DNA of 7,385 bases from Sphingobacteriales bacterium (GTDB lineage: Bacteria; Bacteroidota; Bacteroidia; Sphingobacteriales; Sphingobacteriaceae). Under the pieces are notes generated by a model. It did not search any database, was not told where the DNA came from, and worked only from the letters and a program-made list of their open reading frames with translations. Shown here one piece after another: positions 1 through 5,130 of this stretch; positions within the stretch are counted from its first letter, which is position 1, and the number at the start of each line of letters is the position of its first letter. The DNA lies in NCBI GenBank assembly GCA_020058405.1, contig JAGVEE010000419.1:1-7385 (forward strand), given 5' to 3'. A program made the translations under genes and the position numbers.

Positions 1-332
1 CTGCTGGTAATAGGATAAAGCGAAGTATCATTATTCAAGAGGATCCTGAAATTGTAGCTTCTAACGACGATACTAAATTAGATAAACTAAAAGATAATAG
101 TTTGAAAATTTATCCCAATCCGGTATTAGATAATTTAACAATTGAATTATTATTAGAAGAAAATCAAACAGTAGAGTTGAATCTTTTTGATTTAAATGCT
201 AAGCTTATTAAAAAGCTCAGCATATCAAACGGTATAAATAACTTTAATATACACGATTTAGCACCTGGGGAGTATATACTTAATACTACAATGGGAACTG
301 AGAGGAAATCGTGGAAATTAACGAAATTGTAA
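1..332 (+). CDS. C-terminal end of a T9SS-secreted surface protein (5' end outside window)
   Basis: The frame is open from the left edge (first whole codon at base 3), so this is the last ~109 residues of a longer protein. A TTG at 102 is an internal Leu codon, not a start. The last ~75 residues match the type A T9SS sorting domain: 'KIYPNPV' opens it, followed by alternating beta-strand segments ('TIELLLEENQTVELNLFD'), 'LAPGEYIL' and a basic end 'RKSWKLTKL'. In known T9SS cargo this domain directs passage through the outer membrane by the Por/Spr machinery and is then removed. The residues at the left edge, 'AGNRIKRSIII', resemble the 'aGNRI.R' motif of RHS/YD-repeat regions, which often precedes such tails in Bacteroidota. 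That point is recall, not proof. The passenger domain, and therefore the function, is not visible. A hairpin terminator follows the stop. Confidence 0.88.
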   Translation, partial: AGNRIKRSIIIQEDPEIVASNDDTKLDKLKDNSLKIYPNPVLDNLTIELLLEENQTVELNLFDLNAKLIKKLSISNGINNFNIHDLAPGEYILNTTMGTERKSWKLTKL

Positions 333-345
333 GTTCAATTTACTG

Positions 346-385
346 ATGCCTTTAGTAGAGTCGTTTTTCTACTAGCATAATTTTT
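346..385 (+). terminator. Intrinsic terminator of the T9SS cargo gene
   Basis: Stem TAGTAGA (353-359) pairs with TCTACTA (368-374) around an 8-nt loop. Outside it ATGC (346-349) pairs with GCAT (375-378), with three unpaired bases on the 5' side. A run of five T (381-385) follows. It begins 13 nt after the stop codon of the upstream gene. Confidence 0.65.
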
Positions 386-392
386 AAATATT

Positions 393-456
393 AATGTTGA
401 TAGATAAATATAAAACTGAATTTTAATTGTAGTTTTACATTTATTCTATCAACATT
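393..456. repeat. Long inverted repeat (24-bp stem) in front of the mscS-like gene
   Basis: Three stacked stems form one nearly perfect dyad: 393-403 with 446-456 (11 bp, AATGTTGATAG/CTATCAACATT), 404-409 with 439-444 (6 bp), and 411-417 with 431-437 (7 bp, TAAAACT/AGTTTTA). There is one bulge (T445), one A-C mismatch (410/438) and a 13-nt loop. A T-run (455-460) follows, and the channel gene's ATG is at 465. It could be a second terminator, an operator-like dyad or a leader hairpin. TAGTTTTA (430-437), one base off the Bacteroidota -7 consensus TAnnTTTG, lies in the 3' half. Confidence 0.7.
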
Positions 457-464
457 TTTTACTT

Positions 465-968
465 ATGGATCGATTAGAAATTCAATTAATAGAAACAGTT
501 GCTGCCGTATTAGGTTATGTATTGCTTTTTTTCTTAGCTAAAAACAGTATCAACAATACACTCAAAAAAAATTTTCAAATTCAACGTGCTCGAAGAAAGT
601 TTGTAATTAAAGCTTTCCATTTTTTTACGACCATTACGCTATTAGTAGTGCTTGCAGCTATTTGGGGCTTACAACAAGATGAAATTGCCATATTTGCCAG
701 TACCATTATTACCGCTTTAGGCATTGCATTTTTTGCGCAATGGTCTTTGCTTTCTAATATTACAGCAGGCGTATTGTTGTTTTTCTATCACCCTATAAAA
801 ATTGGCGATTATATAAAAGTATTAGACAAAGAAAATCCTTTTGAAGGGGAAGTAACAGATTTAACTTATTTTTTTGTGTATTTAAAAAATAATGATGGTG
901 ATATTATTACCATGCCAAACTCGGTAATTTTACAAAAAGCATTGTCGGTTGTAAAACCTTTAGAATAA
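465..968 (+). CDS. Short MscS-type mechanosensitive channel protein
   Basis: This 167-residue inner-membrane protein is predicted to form a tension-gated pore of the MscS family that releases solutes on hypo-osmotic shock. Hydrophobic segments lie at about residues 9-27, 47-69 and 75-108. The third carries the pore-lining pattern ('TALGIAFFAQWSLLSNITAG') and ends in the family hallmark 'FFYHPIKIGDYIKV' (106-119). The beta domain follows: 'EGEVTDLTYFFVYLKNNDGD' (127-146), then 'ITMPNSVI' (148-155), equivalent to the conserved PN motif. The protein stops after about residue 167. The alpha/beta C-terminal cage domain of the ~286-residue E. coli MscS is therefore missing, as in other short family members. 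The start at 465 gives a complete first helix, and no Shine-Dalgarno is visible. It is transcribed alone, between the dyad at 393-456 and the terminator at 968-1001. Family assignment is firm; ion selectivity and gating are unknown. Confidence 0.88.
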   Translation: MDRLEIQLIETVAAVLGYVLLFFLAKNSINNTLKKNFQIQRARRKFVIKAFHFFTTITLLVVLAAIWGLQQDEIAIFASTIITALGIAFFAQWSLLSNITAGVLLFFYHPIKIGDYIKVLDKENPFEGEVTDLTYFFVYLKNNDGDIITMPNSVILQKALSVVKPLE

Positions 969-1001
969 AAAAAGTCCTCACGTAAAACGGAGGACTTTTT
1001 T
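968..1001. terminator. Bidirectional intrinsic terminator between convergent genes
   Basis: AAAAAAGTCCTC (968-979) pairs with GAGGACTTTTTT (990-1001). The stem continues inward with CGT/ACG (981-983/987-989) after a bulged A980, leaving an AAA loop. The A-run on one side and T-run on the other give a U-tract in both directions. It can therefore end the channel gene (+) and the HU gene (-, stop 17 nt away). Its left edge overlaps the channel gene's stop codon. Confidence 0.9.
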
Positions 1002-1018
1002 ATCGAATAAAATTCGGA

Positions 1019-1294
1019 TTACTTGTTAACTGTTTTAGCTAACGCAGCACCTGCTTTAAATTTAGCAACTTTCTTAGCTGCAATTTTAATTGCTTTACCA
1101 GTTTTTGGGTTACGACCTACACGAGCTGGTCTTTTAGTTACTGAAAAAGTACCGAAACCAACTAATGTTAATTTGTCGCCTTTCTTTAATGCTTTAGAAG
1201 TAGCTTCTAAAAATGCATCTAATGCTCTACCTGAATCTGCTTTTGTTAGCTTAGATCCTGAAGCAATTGCTTCGATTAATTCTGCTTTGTTCAT
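1019..1294 (-). CDS. HU-family histone-like DNA-binding protein
   Basis: This 91-residue nucleoid protein of the HU/IHF family binds DNA as a dimer and bends it without strong sequence preference. The N-terminal helices match the family ('MNKAELIEAIAS', residues 1-12, then 'DSGRALDAFLEATSKALKKGDKL'). The core 'LVGFGTFSVTKRPARVGRNP' (residues 43-62) contains the Gly-Phe-Gly turn and the RNP segment whose proline intercalates in the minor groove. 'KTGKAIKIAAKKVAKFKAG' completes the arm and the last strand, and the C-terminal tail is Lys/Ala-rich. Length equals the standard ~90 residues. The ATG at 1294 is preceded by A/T-rich sequence with no Shine-Dalgarno, normal for the phylum. It is a single-gene unit, divergent from the gene at 1595 and ended by the bidirectional terminator at 968-1001. 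HU and IHF-like subtypes cannot be told apart with certainty, but the N-terminus is HU-like. Confidence 0.96.
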   Translation of the reverse strand: MNKAELIEAIASGSKLTKADSGRALDAFLEATSKALKKGDKLTLVGFGTFSVTKRPARVGRNPKTGKAIKIAAKKVAKFKAGAALAKTVNK

Positions 1295-1594
1295 AATTGT
1301 AAATTAAAAAATTAGTTAATTAATATTTGTTTTTTTGTTTCTCTTCTGAAAGCCCTTATTTTGTTATATAAAAGAAGAAGTAAATTCTCATAATAACAAG
1401 TCTATTGAAAAAATAATTATTCACATTATGTGAAAAATCTTTTTAAAACCTTTGAAAAACAAAGCCACAACTCAATATAAGCTTCATTTTCAAGGTATTT
1501 GCAATGTTTAAGCAATTGGTATTTTTTTACTAAAGACAAATCCAAGCCTACTTATTTCTCGTAATTGTTGAAAAACCTAAACATTTAAACGATT
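1295..1594. other. 300-bp AT-rich divergent intergenic region
   Basis: This gap separates HU (-) from the HMA-like/globin unit (+), so it must hold promoters for both. No exact TAnnTTTG -7 element was found on either strand. Near matches on the + strand are AATATTTG at 1321-1328 and AACCTTTG at 1447-1454. A 15-bp palindrome (1420-1434) and a small dyad CTTTG-aaaaa-CAAAG (1450-1464) are the only structured elements seen. There is no coding frame of note and no tRNA-like fold. Confidence 0.6.
1420..1434. promoter_or_regulatory. 15-bp palindrome, possible operator
   Basis: TTCACAT-T-ATGTGAA is a perfect 7-bp inverted repeat with a single central base. It lies 125 bp upstream of the HU start and 160 bp upstream of the HMA-like gene start. 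Its form suits a dimeric regulator, but no regulator is encoded nearby and no second copy was noticed in this window. A palindrome of this size can arise by chance in AT-rich sequence, so the operator role is inference. Confidence 0.3.
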
Positions 1595-2029
1595 ATGAAA
1601 CGAAAAATTTTAAAACGAGGCCTGTATTTTATAGGAATAAGTGCTGCATTATTAGTTGGAACATTGGTTATACATGTAGCAATGGTTACCAAAAGCAAAA
1701 ACGATGATAAGAGAAACCGTCAATTAGCTCGAATAGATTTTACTGAACAACTAGATTCTATGGATATACGAAAAATCAAAAATTCAGTTTTATCGATGGA
1801 AGGAGTTGATGCTGCTTATTTTAATGTTGATGATAACATCCTTGTATATTCTTATGATCCAGTATTAATTCATTCGGATTTGGTGTATTACAATTTGATG
1901 AAAGAAAACACATATAAAGCCGAGCGATTTATAGTGGATGCTAAACAATTAAAAAATGGCTGTCCGGTTATAGATAAATCCTCTTTCTCCTATCAATTTG
2001 CTAGCGCTGTACAAAAAATAATGAATTAA
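1595..2029 (+). CDS. Membrane-anchored protein with an HMA-like fold lacking the CxxC metal site
   Basis: I do not recognise a named gene for this 144-residue protein. A basic N-terminus (MKRKILKRG) leads into one hydrophobic segment at about residues 11-31, so it is probably an inner-membrane single-pass protein or an uncleaved signal anchor. Residues 46-115 follow the beta-alpha-beta-beta-alpha-beta order of a heavy-metal-associated (ferredoxin-like) domain: strand 'ARIDFTEQLD', helix 'DIRKIKNSVLSMEG', strand 'VDAAYFNVD', strand 'NILVYSYDP', helix 'HSDLVYYNLMKE', strand 'YKAERFIV'. The 'M.GV..A.FNVD.N' and 'Y.AE' positions are typical of that fold, but the metal-binding MxCxxC loop is absent ('QLDSMDIR' in its place). 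The only cysteine, Cys123 in 'NGCPV', lies after the domain. The gene is followed after 19 bp by the globin-like lipoprotein gene, with no terminator between, suggesting one operon. Fold assignment is by eye; metal binding is doubtful. Confidence 0.72.
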   Translation: MKRKILKRGLYFIGISAALLVGTLVIHVAMVTKSKNDDKRNRQLARIDFTEQLDSMDIRKIKNSVLSMEGVDAAYFNVDDNILVYSYDPVLIHSDLVYYNLMKENTYKAERFIVDAKQLKNGCPVIDKSSFSYQFASAVQKIMN

Positions 2030-2048
2030 CAATTAAATAAAAACGATT

Positions 2049-2615
2049 ATGAAAAAAACAAACATCATTCTATTTGGAGTATTGTTGGTAAGCTCAATTT
2101 TTATTAGTGCTTGCGCAGACGAAAAAGAAACAACTCCTACACCTACCACTCCAACTTTGTATGAAAAACTTGGTGGTACAACAATGGTAGCAGACCCTGC
2201 AAATTCAGGACAAATGATTGAGCAAGGAAGGTTAGGCTTAAGATCTGTTGTTGACAGTACAATATTTGTAATTGCTGGAGATAATGAGCTTCAACCTTAT
2301 TTCCAAGTTTTATTAGCAGAAGTAGGTTCTGGAAATGTAACAGGTTTTACTGCATTGAGTAAAAACTTAACCGACTTTTTCTGTGTTGCAACAGGCGCTA
2401 AAAATTTTACTTATAATGGCATTGCTAGTATGGTAGCAGCACACGATCCTGCACAAAATAATAGGATGGGATTAAAAGCTGATAATGCTGCTTACAATAA
2501 ATTCGTGGCAGACGTGGTGGCTGGTGCAGCTCAAAATGGAGTTACAGATCCAGCAATTATTTCTGAATTAGGAGCGGTATTAGAATCATTAAGAACAACA
2601 ATAGTGCAAAGATAA
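2049..2615 (+). CDS. Truncated-haemoglobin-like (group I) lipoprotein
   Basis: This 188-residue protein is predicted to be exported and lipidated. The signal peptide is residues 1-21 with lipobox 'FISAC', giving lipidated Cys22, then the acidic 'ADEKE' and a Thr/Pro linker (28-36). From residue 36, 'TLYEKLGGTTMV' matches the N-terminus of cyanobacterial GlbN globins almost exactly. Later blocks also fit: 'DNELQPYF' (78-85), 'YNGIASMVAAH' (122-132), and a C-terminal G/H region 'NKFVADVVAGAAQNGV' ending 'ESLRTTIVQR'. His132 aligns with the proximal (F8) haem ligand. About 19 extra residues follow the KLGG block. In the B helix the usual Phe-Tyr pair is replaced (Thr71-Ile72 by length alignment), and no histidine stands in the E helix. 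Haem binding is plausible but not assured. The gene shares the leader AAACGATT-ATG-AAA with its upstream partner and ends in its own terminator. Known truncated globins are mostly cytosolic, so the exported form is noteworthy. Confidence 0.8.
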   Translation: MKKTNIILFGVLLVSSIFISACADEKETTPTPTTPTLYEKLGGTTMVADPANSGQMIEQGRLGLRSVVDSTIFVIAGDNELQPYFQVLLAEVGSGNVTGFTALSKNLTDFFCVATGAKNFTYNGIASMVAAHDPAQNNRMGLKADNAAYNKFVADVVAGAAQNGVTDPAIISELGAVLESLRTTIVQR

Positions 2616-2649
2616 TTTCTAAAACAAGTGGTTTTAGTTGATTAGGTGG

Positions 2650-2678
2650 AGTCGTTGTAGCAATACAACGACTTTTTT
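2650..2678 (+). terminator. Intrinsic terminator after the globin-like gene
   Basis: Perfect 10-bp stem AGTCGTTGTA (2650-2659) with TACAACGACT (2664-2673), GCAA tetraloop, and T-run 2673-2678. It is a + strand terminator 34 nt after the stop. In the minus direction the hairpin would be followed by CCACC rather than a T-run, so it is a poor terminator for the ketosynthase gene that ends at 2708. Confidence 0.92.
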
Positions 2679-2699
2679 ACTCCCTACTCCCTACTCCCT
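2679..2699. repeat. Three perfect 7-bp tandem repeats (ACTCCCT)
   Basis: Exact copies lie at 2679-2685, 2686-2692 and 2693-2699, directly after the globin-gene terminator and 8 bp past the ketosynthase stop codon. On the minus strand they read as three GGG tracts spaced by AGTA, within the likely 3' end of the ketosynthase mRNA. Confidence 0.9.
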
Positions 2700-2707
2700 G
2701 CTCTTAG

Positions 2708-3769
2708 CTATACTCTATACGTAACAGCATTAATGCTCATCCCTGCACCAACCGAAGCTAGTAACACTACATCTCCTTTTTCGATTTTATGACCTTCAAT
2801 TTTTTCGTTCAATACTAAATCAAATAATGTTGGAACGGTAGCTACCGAGCTATTGCCTAGTTCGTGGATACTCATAGGCATTATGTTTTCGGGTACTTCT
2901 TTAATGTTGTATAATTTATAAAAACGATGAATAATTGCTTCGTCCATTTTTTCGTTTGCTTGATGGATGAATACTTTTTTCAAATCCTTTATATCAATAT
3001 TCGCTTTGTCTAAACAACTCTTCATGGCCAAGGGTACATTTGTTAGTGCGAATTCATAAATTTTACGCCCGTGCATTTTAATGTATTTAGTCCCTTCTGC
3101 ATATCCTTCTTTGTATGATTTGCCGTAGAACAAGAAATAAGCTTCCTCGTTGGCAAAAGTTTGGCTAGCTACACTTAGTATACCCGAACTGTTATTTTCT
3201 GAATGAGAGATGATAGCAGCACCTGCACCGTCAGAATAAATCATAGAATCTCTATCAAACGGATCTACAACTCTAGAGAGCGCTTCGGCACCAATAACCA
3301 ATACATTTTTGGCATCACCACATAATATGTATTGGCGAGCTAGAATTACTCCTTGCACCCATCCTGGGCAACCAAAAATTAAATCGAATGCAGCACAATT
3401 CGGATTTTGAATTCCTAAATCGTGTTTTACACGAGTGGCTAAACAAGGTAGCATATCTATTTGTGCCGTATTTTTTGGGATGTTTCCAAAGTTGTGTGCG
3501 AAAATAATAGCGTCAATTTCTTCTACGTTTATATTTGCACTGGCTACTGCACGTTTTGCTGCAATGCTAGCCATTTCAGAATTTAACATGGTATCGTCTG
3601 AATATCTACGAGAATCGATGCCAGTTATATCTTTAAATTTTTTGATTATGGTTTCGGTATGTGGCAGCATTTCCCCATCTTCCGAATAGAATTCATGCTG
3701 AAAAAAATCTTGATTACTTATTTTGTTTTCTGGGATAAAAGACCCAGTTCCTTTAATAATAACAGACAT
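2708..3769 (-). CDS. 3-oxoacyl-ACP synthase III (FabH)-like ketosynthase
   Basis: This 353-residue thiolase-fold enzyme is predicted to perform decarboxylative Claisen condensation of an acyl starter with an acyl-ACP or acyl-CoA extender in the cytosol. The opening strand 'IIKGTGSFIPENKISN' (4-19) and 'ITGIDSRRY' (48-56) are typical. The Cys-His-Asn triad is complete: Cys134 in 'AAFDLIFGCPGWVQG', His269 in 'VFIHQAN', Asn306 in 'ELGNSSVATVPTLFD'. 'SDGAGAAII' (179-187) and 'SVGAGMSINAVTYRV' (339-353) are further hallmarks. It is longer than E. coli FabH (317), with extra sequence around 95-125. The 'FGCPG' active-site context belongs, as I recall, to a widespread Bacteroidota subgroup distinct from canonical FabH. 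It does not lie beside rpmF/plsX or other fatty-acid genes, so a specialised role (lipid or pigment precursor, unusual starter unit) is possible but unproven. Start ATG is at 3769, with no clear Shine-Dalgarno. A terminator separates it from the upstream GAPDH gene. Confidence 0.9.
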   Translation of the reverse strand: MSVIIKGTGSFIPENKISNQDFFQHEFYSEDGEMLPHTETIIKKFKDITGIDSRRYSDDTMLNSEMASIAAKRAVASANINVEEIDAIIFAHNFGNIPKNTAQIDMLPCLATRVKHDLGIQNPNCAAFDLIFGCPGWVQGVILARQYILCGDAKNVLVIGAEALSRVVDPFDRDSMIYSDGAGAAIISHSENNSSGILSVASQTFANEEAYFLFYGKSYKEGYAEGTKYIKMHGRKIYEFALTNVPLAMKSCLDKANIDIKDLKKVFIHQANEKMDEAIIHRFYKLYNIKEVPENIMPMSIHELGNSSVATVPTLFDLVLNEKIEGHKIEKGDVVLLASVGAGMSINAVTYRV

Positions 3770-3812
3770 AGTTAGTAATTTTTGGCAAGGTAATATTTAT
3801 TAATTTAATAAG

Positions 3813-3844
3813 AAAAGGGGATGAACCACCTGTTCAATCCCCTT
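3813..3844 (-). terminator. Intrinsic terminator of the GAPDH gene
   Basis: On the minus strand AAGGGGATTGAAC pairs with GTTCATCCCCTT (plus coordinates 3832-3844 and 3815-3826) with one bulged base and a 5-nt loop. TTTT and further A/T bases follow. It lies 37 nt after the GAPDH stop and 43 nt before the ketosynthase start, so the two same-strand genes are probably not one operon. Confidence 0.8.
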
Positions 3845-3880
3845 ACTTTACTACAAACACTAAGCTTCGTTGCTAATGGC

Positions 3881-4903
3881 CTATGCCTCAAGCATTATTT
3901 CTTTATTATCTACCTCGTAGATGTATTGCATTAAATCCACTAATTTATTTGAATACCCCCACTCATTATCGTACCAAGCCACCAATTTCACAAATGTGGG
4001 GCTAAGCATAATTCCTGCTTCTGCATCGAAAATGCAAGTTCTTGCATCACCCATAAAATCACTAGAAACTACTGGATCTTCTGTGTATCCGAGTATGCCT
4101 TTCATTCCGTTTGTAGAAGCTGCTTTCATAGCATCTTTAATAGCTTCGTAGCTAGTTGGAGTTTTTAACTTACATGTTAAATCAACTACCGAAACATTTG
4201 GTACAGGTACCCTGAAACTCATGCCAGTTAATTTCCCTTTAAGCTCTGGAATTACTAATCCCACTGCTTTTGCAGCTCCTGTACTAGATGGTATAACATT
4301 TTGATAAGCGCTTCTGCCGCCTCTCCAATCTTTTGCCGATGGTCCATCAACCGTTTTTTGTGTAGCGGTTACAGCATGTATGGTGGTCATTAATCCTTCA
4401 TCAATTCCAAACGCATCGTTAATTACTTTTGCCAAGGGTGCCAAACAATTTGTTGTGCATGATGCATTAGAAATAATGTCCATGTCAACGTTGTAAGTTT
4501 CATTGTTCACTCCCATTACAAATGTTGGAGTATCATCTTTTGCTGGCGCAGAAATAATTACTTTTTTTGCACCTGCCTTTATATGTAATGAAGCTTTTTC
4601 TTTATCTAAAAATAATCCTGTACATTCTACGATGTAATCCGCGCCAATATCCGACCATGCTAGGTTTGCGGGGTCGCGCTCTGCTGTAACTCTGATGCGT
4701 TTTCCGTTTACCACCAAGTCTTTTCCTTCTACAGAAACAGTACCATTAAATGCTCCATGTGTAGAGTCATACTTCAACATGTAAGCCATGTATTCTGCAT
4801 CAATTAAATCGTTGATTCCAACAATCTCAATATCTGCTCTGTCTACTGCTACCCTAAACACTAATCGTCCTATTCTACCAAATCCGTTTATTCCTATCTT
4901 CAT
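3881..4903 (-). CDS. gap: Type I glyceraldehyde-3-phosphate dehydrogenase
   Basis: This 340-residue cytosolic glycolytic enzyme oxidises glyceraldehyde 3-phosphate to 1,3-bisphosphoglycerate with NAD+ and phosphate, acting as a homotetramer. The Rossmann motif 'INGFGRIGR' is at residues 5-13. Asn31-Asp32 ('GINDLID') gives the acidic residue that favours NAD+ over NADP+. The active site 'SNASCTTNCLAPL' carries catalytic Cys149, His176 in 'TTIHAVTATQ' activates it, and Arg231 in 'FRVPVPNVSVVDLT' fits phosphate binding. The C-terminal signature 'WYDNEWGYSNKLVDL' is at 310-324. Length is normal (about 330-340), with a short acidic tail after the last helix. Start ATG is at 4903, opening directly with the first beta strand. 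It is a single-gene unit bounded by the terminator at 3813-3844 and divergent from the sigma factor gene. All catalytic residues seen are intact. The symbol 'gap' is given by function; whether it is the sole copy in the genome is unknown. Confidence 0.97.
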   Translation of the reverse strand: MKIGINGFGRIGRLVFRVAVDRADIEIVGINDLIDAEYMAYMLKYDSTHGAFNGTVSVEGKDLVVNGKRIRVTAERDPANLAWSDIGADYIVECTGLFLDKEKASLHIKAGAKKVIISAPAKDDTPTFVMGVNNETYNVDMDIISNASCTTNCLAPLAKVINDAFGIDEGLMTTIHAVTATQKTVDGPSAKDWRGGRSAYQNVIPSSTGAAKAVGLVIPELKGKLTGMSFRVPVPNVSVVDLTCKLKTPTSYEAIKDAMKAASTNGMKGILGYTEDPVVSSDFMGDARTCIFDAEAGIMLSPTFVKLVAWYDNEWGYSNKLVDLMQYIYEVDNKEIMLEA

Positions 4904-4935
4904 TTTCGTTATTGAGTTAATATGTTATTAAGTTA

Positions 4936-4975
4936 TTCGTTAGTTCGCTTTTTCGCTGATTTGCTAATTCGAATA
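4936..4975. repeat. Degenerate 8-bp tandem repeats upstream of GAPDH
   Basis: Five contiguous 8-mers on one register: TTCGTTAG, TTCGCTTT, TTCGCTGA, TTTGCTAA, TTCGAATA. TTCGCT at 4952-4957 (and at 4944-4949) can also pair with AGCGAA at 4976-4981. The array lies 33 bp in front of the GAPDH start, inside its presumed leader or promoter. Confidence 0.6.
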
Positions 4976-4990
4976 AGCGAATATAGTGAA

Positions 4991-5024
4991 AGTGTACAAC
5001 ATACACTAACTATTTTTTATTTTT
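4991..5024 (+). terminator. Hairpin plus T-rich tract in the divergent gap (terminator-like)
   Basis: AGTGTA (4991-4996) pairs with TACACT (5002-5007) around a CAACA loop. An interrupted T-tract follows from 5011. The stem is short and AU-rich, so it is weak on its own. No plus-strand gene lies upstream for it to terminate. Confidence 0.35.
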
Positions 5025-5044
5025 TTTTAAATAATTCGATTTTA

Positions 5045-5065
5045 GTGCTTAAAAGCACATTTTTT
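5045..5065 (+). terminator. Second orphan terminator-like hairpin
   Basis: GTGCT (5045-5049) pairs with AGCAC (5054-5058) around a TAAA loop. Six T follow (5060-5065). The shape is that of a compact intrinsic terminator read rightward, but the nearest upstream gene (GAPDH) points left. It may insulate the sigma factor promoter or end an unannotated small RNA. Confidence 0.45.
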
Positions 5066-5115
5066 CAAGAATATTTTATAACAAAAACAATACAATGTAT
5101 ATTTATCTAGTTTAG

Positions 5116-5123
5116 TAGTTTTG
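5116..5123 (+). promoter_or_regulatory. Bacteroidota -7 promoter element (TAnnTTTG) of the sigma factor gene
   Basis: TAGTTTTG matches the Bacteroidota primary-sigma -7 consensus TAnnTTTG exactly and ends 7 bp before the ATG at 5131. No clear TTTG -33 partner stands about 19 bp upstream. The only other exact plus-strand match I noticed is inside the GAPDH gene (4661-4668) and is presumably chance, so a single match carries moderate weight. Its position implies transcription starting within a few bases of the start codon. Confidence 0.5.
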
Positions 5124-5130
5124 CAAACCG

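Noticed and set aside
102..332. A separate 76-residue gene starting at TTG 102
   Set aside because: The frame continues open to the left edge, and the T9SS sorting domain is always a C-terminal part of a larger secreted protein.
1023..1307. 94-codon open frame on the + strand opposite HU
   Set aside because: It is the antisense of a fully convincing HU gene, and its composition simply mirrors the Lys/Ala-rich codons. No independent motif.
2679..2700. G-quadruplex on the minus strand
   Set aside because: Only three GGG tracts are present; a fourth is needed for a standard intramolecular quadruplex.
3435..4151. Open frames antisense to the ketosynthase and GAPDH genes (3435-3689, 3921-4151)
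   Set aside because: Both overlap strongly conserved enzyme coding sequence on the other strand and show no recognisable protein features.
4661..4668. TAGGTTTG on the + strand, an exact TAnnTTTG promoter match inside GAPDH
   Set aside because: A six-fixed-base motif is expected about once per few kilobases by chance. It sits antisense in conserved coding sequence without a -33 partner.
4922..5110. 62-codon open frame on the + strand in the GAPDH/sigma gap
   Set aside because: It runs through the 8-bp repeats and both terminator-like hairpins, with low-complexity hydrophobic translation and no family motif. Not supported as a gene.
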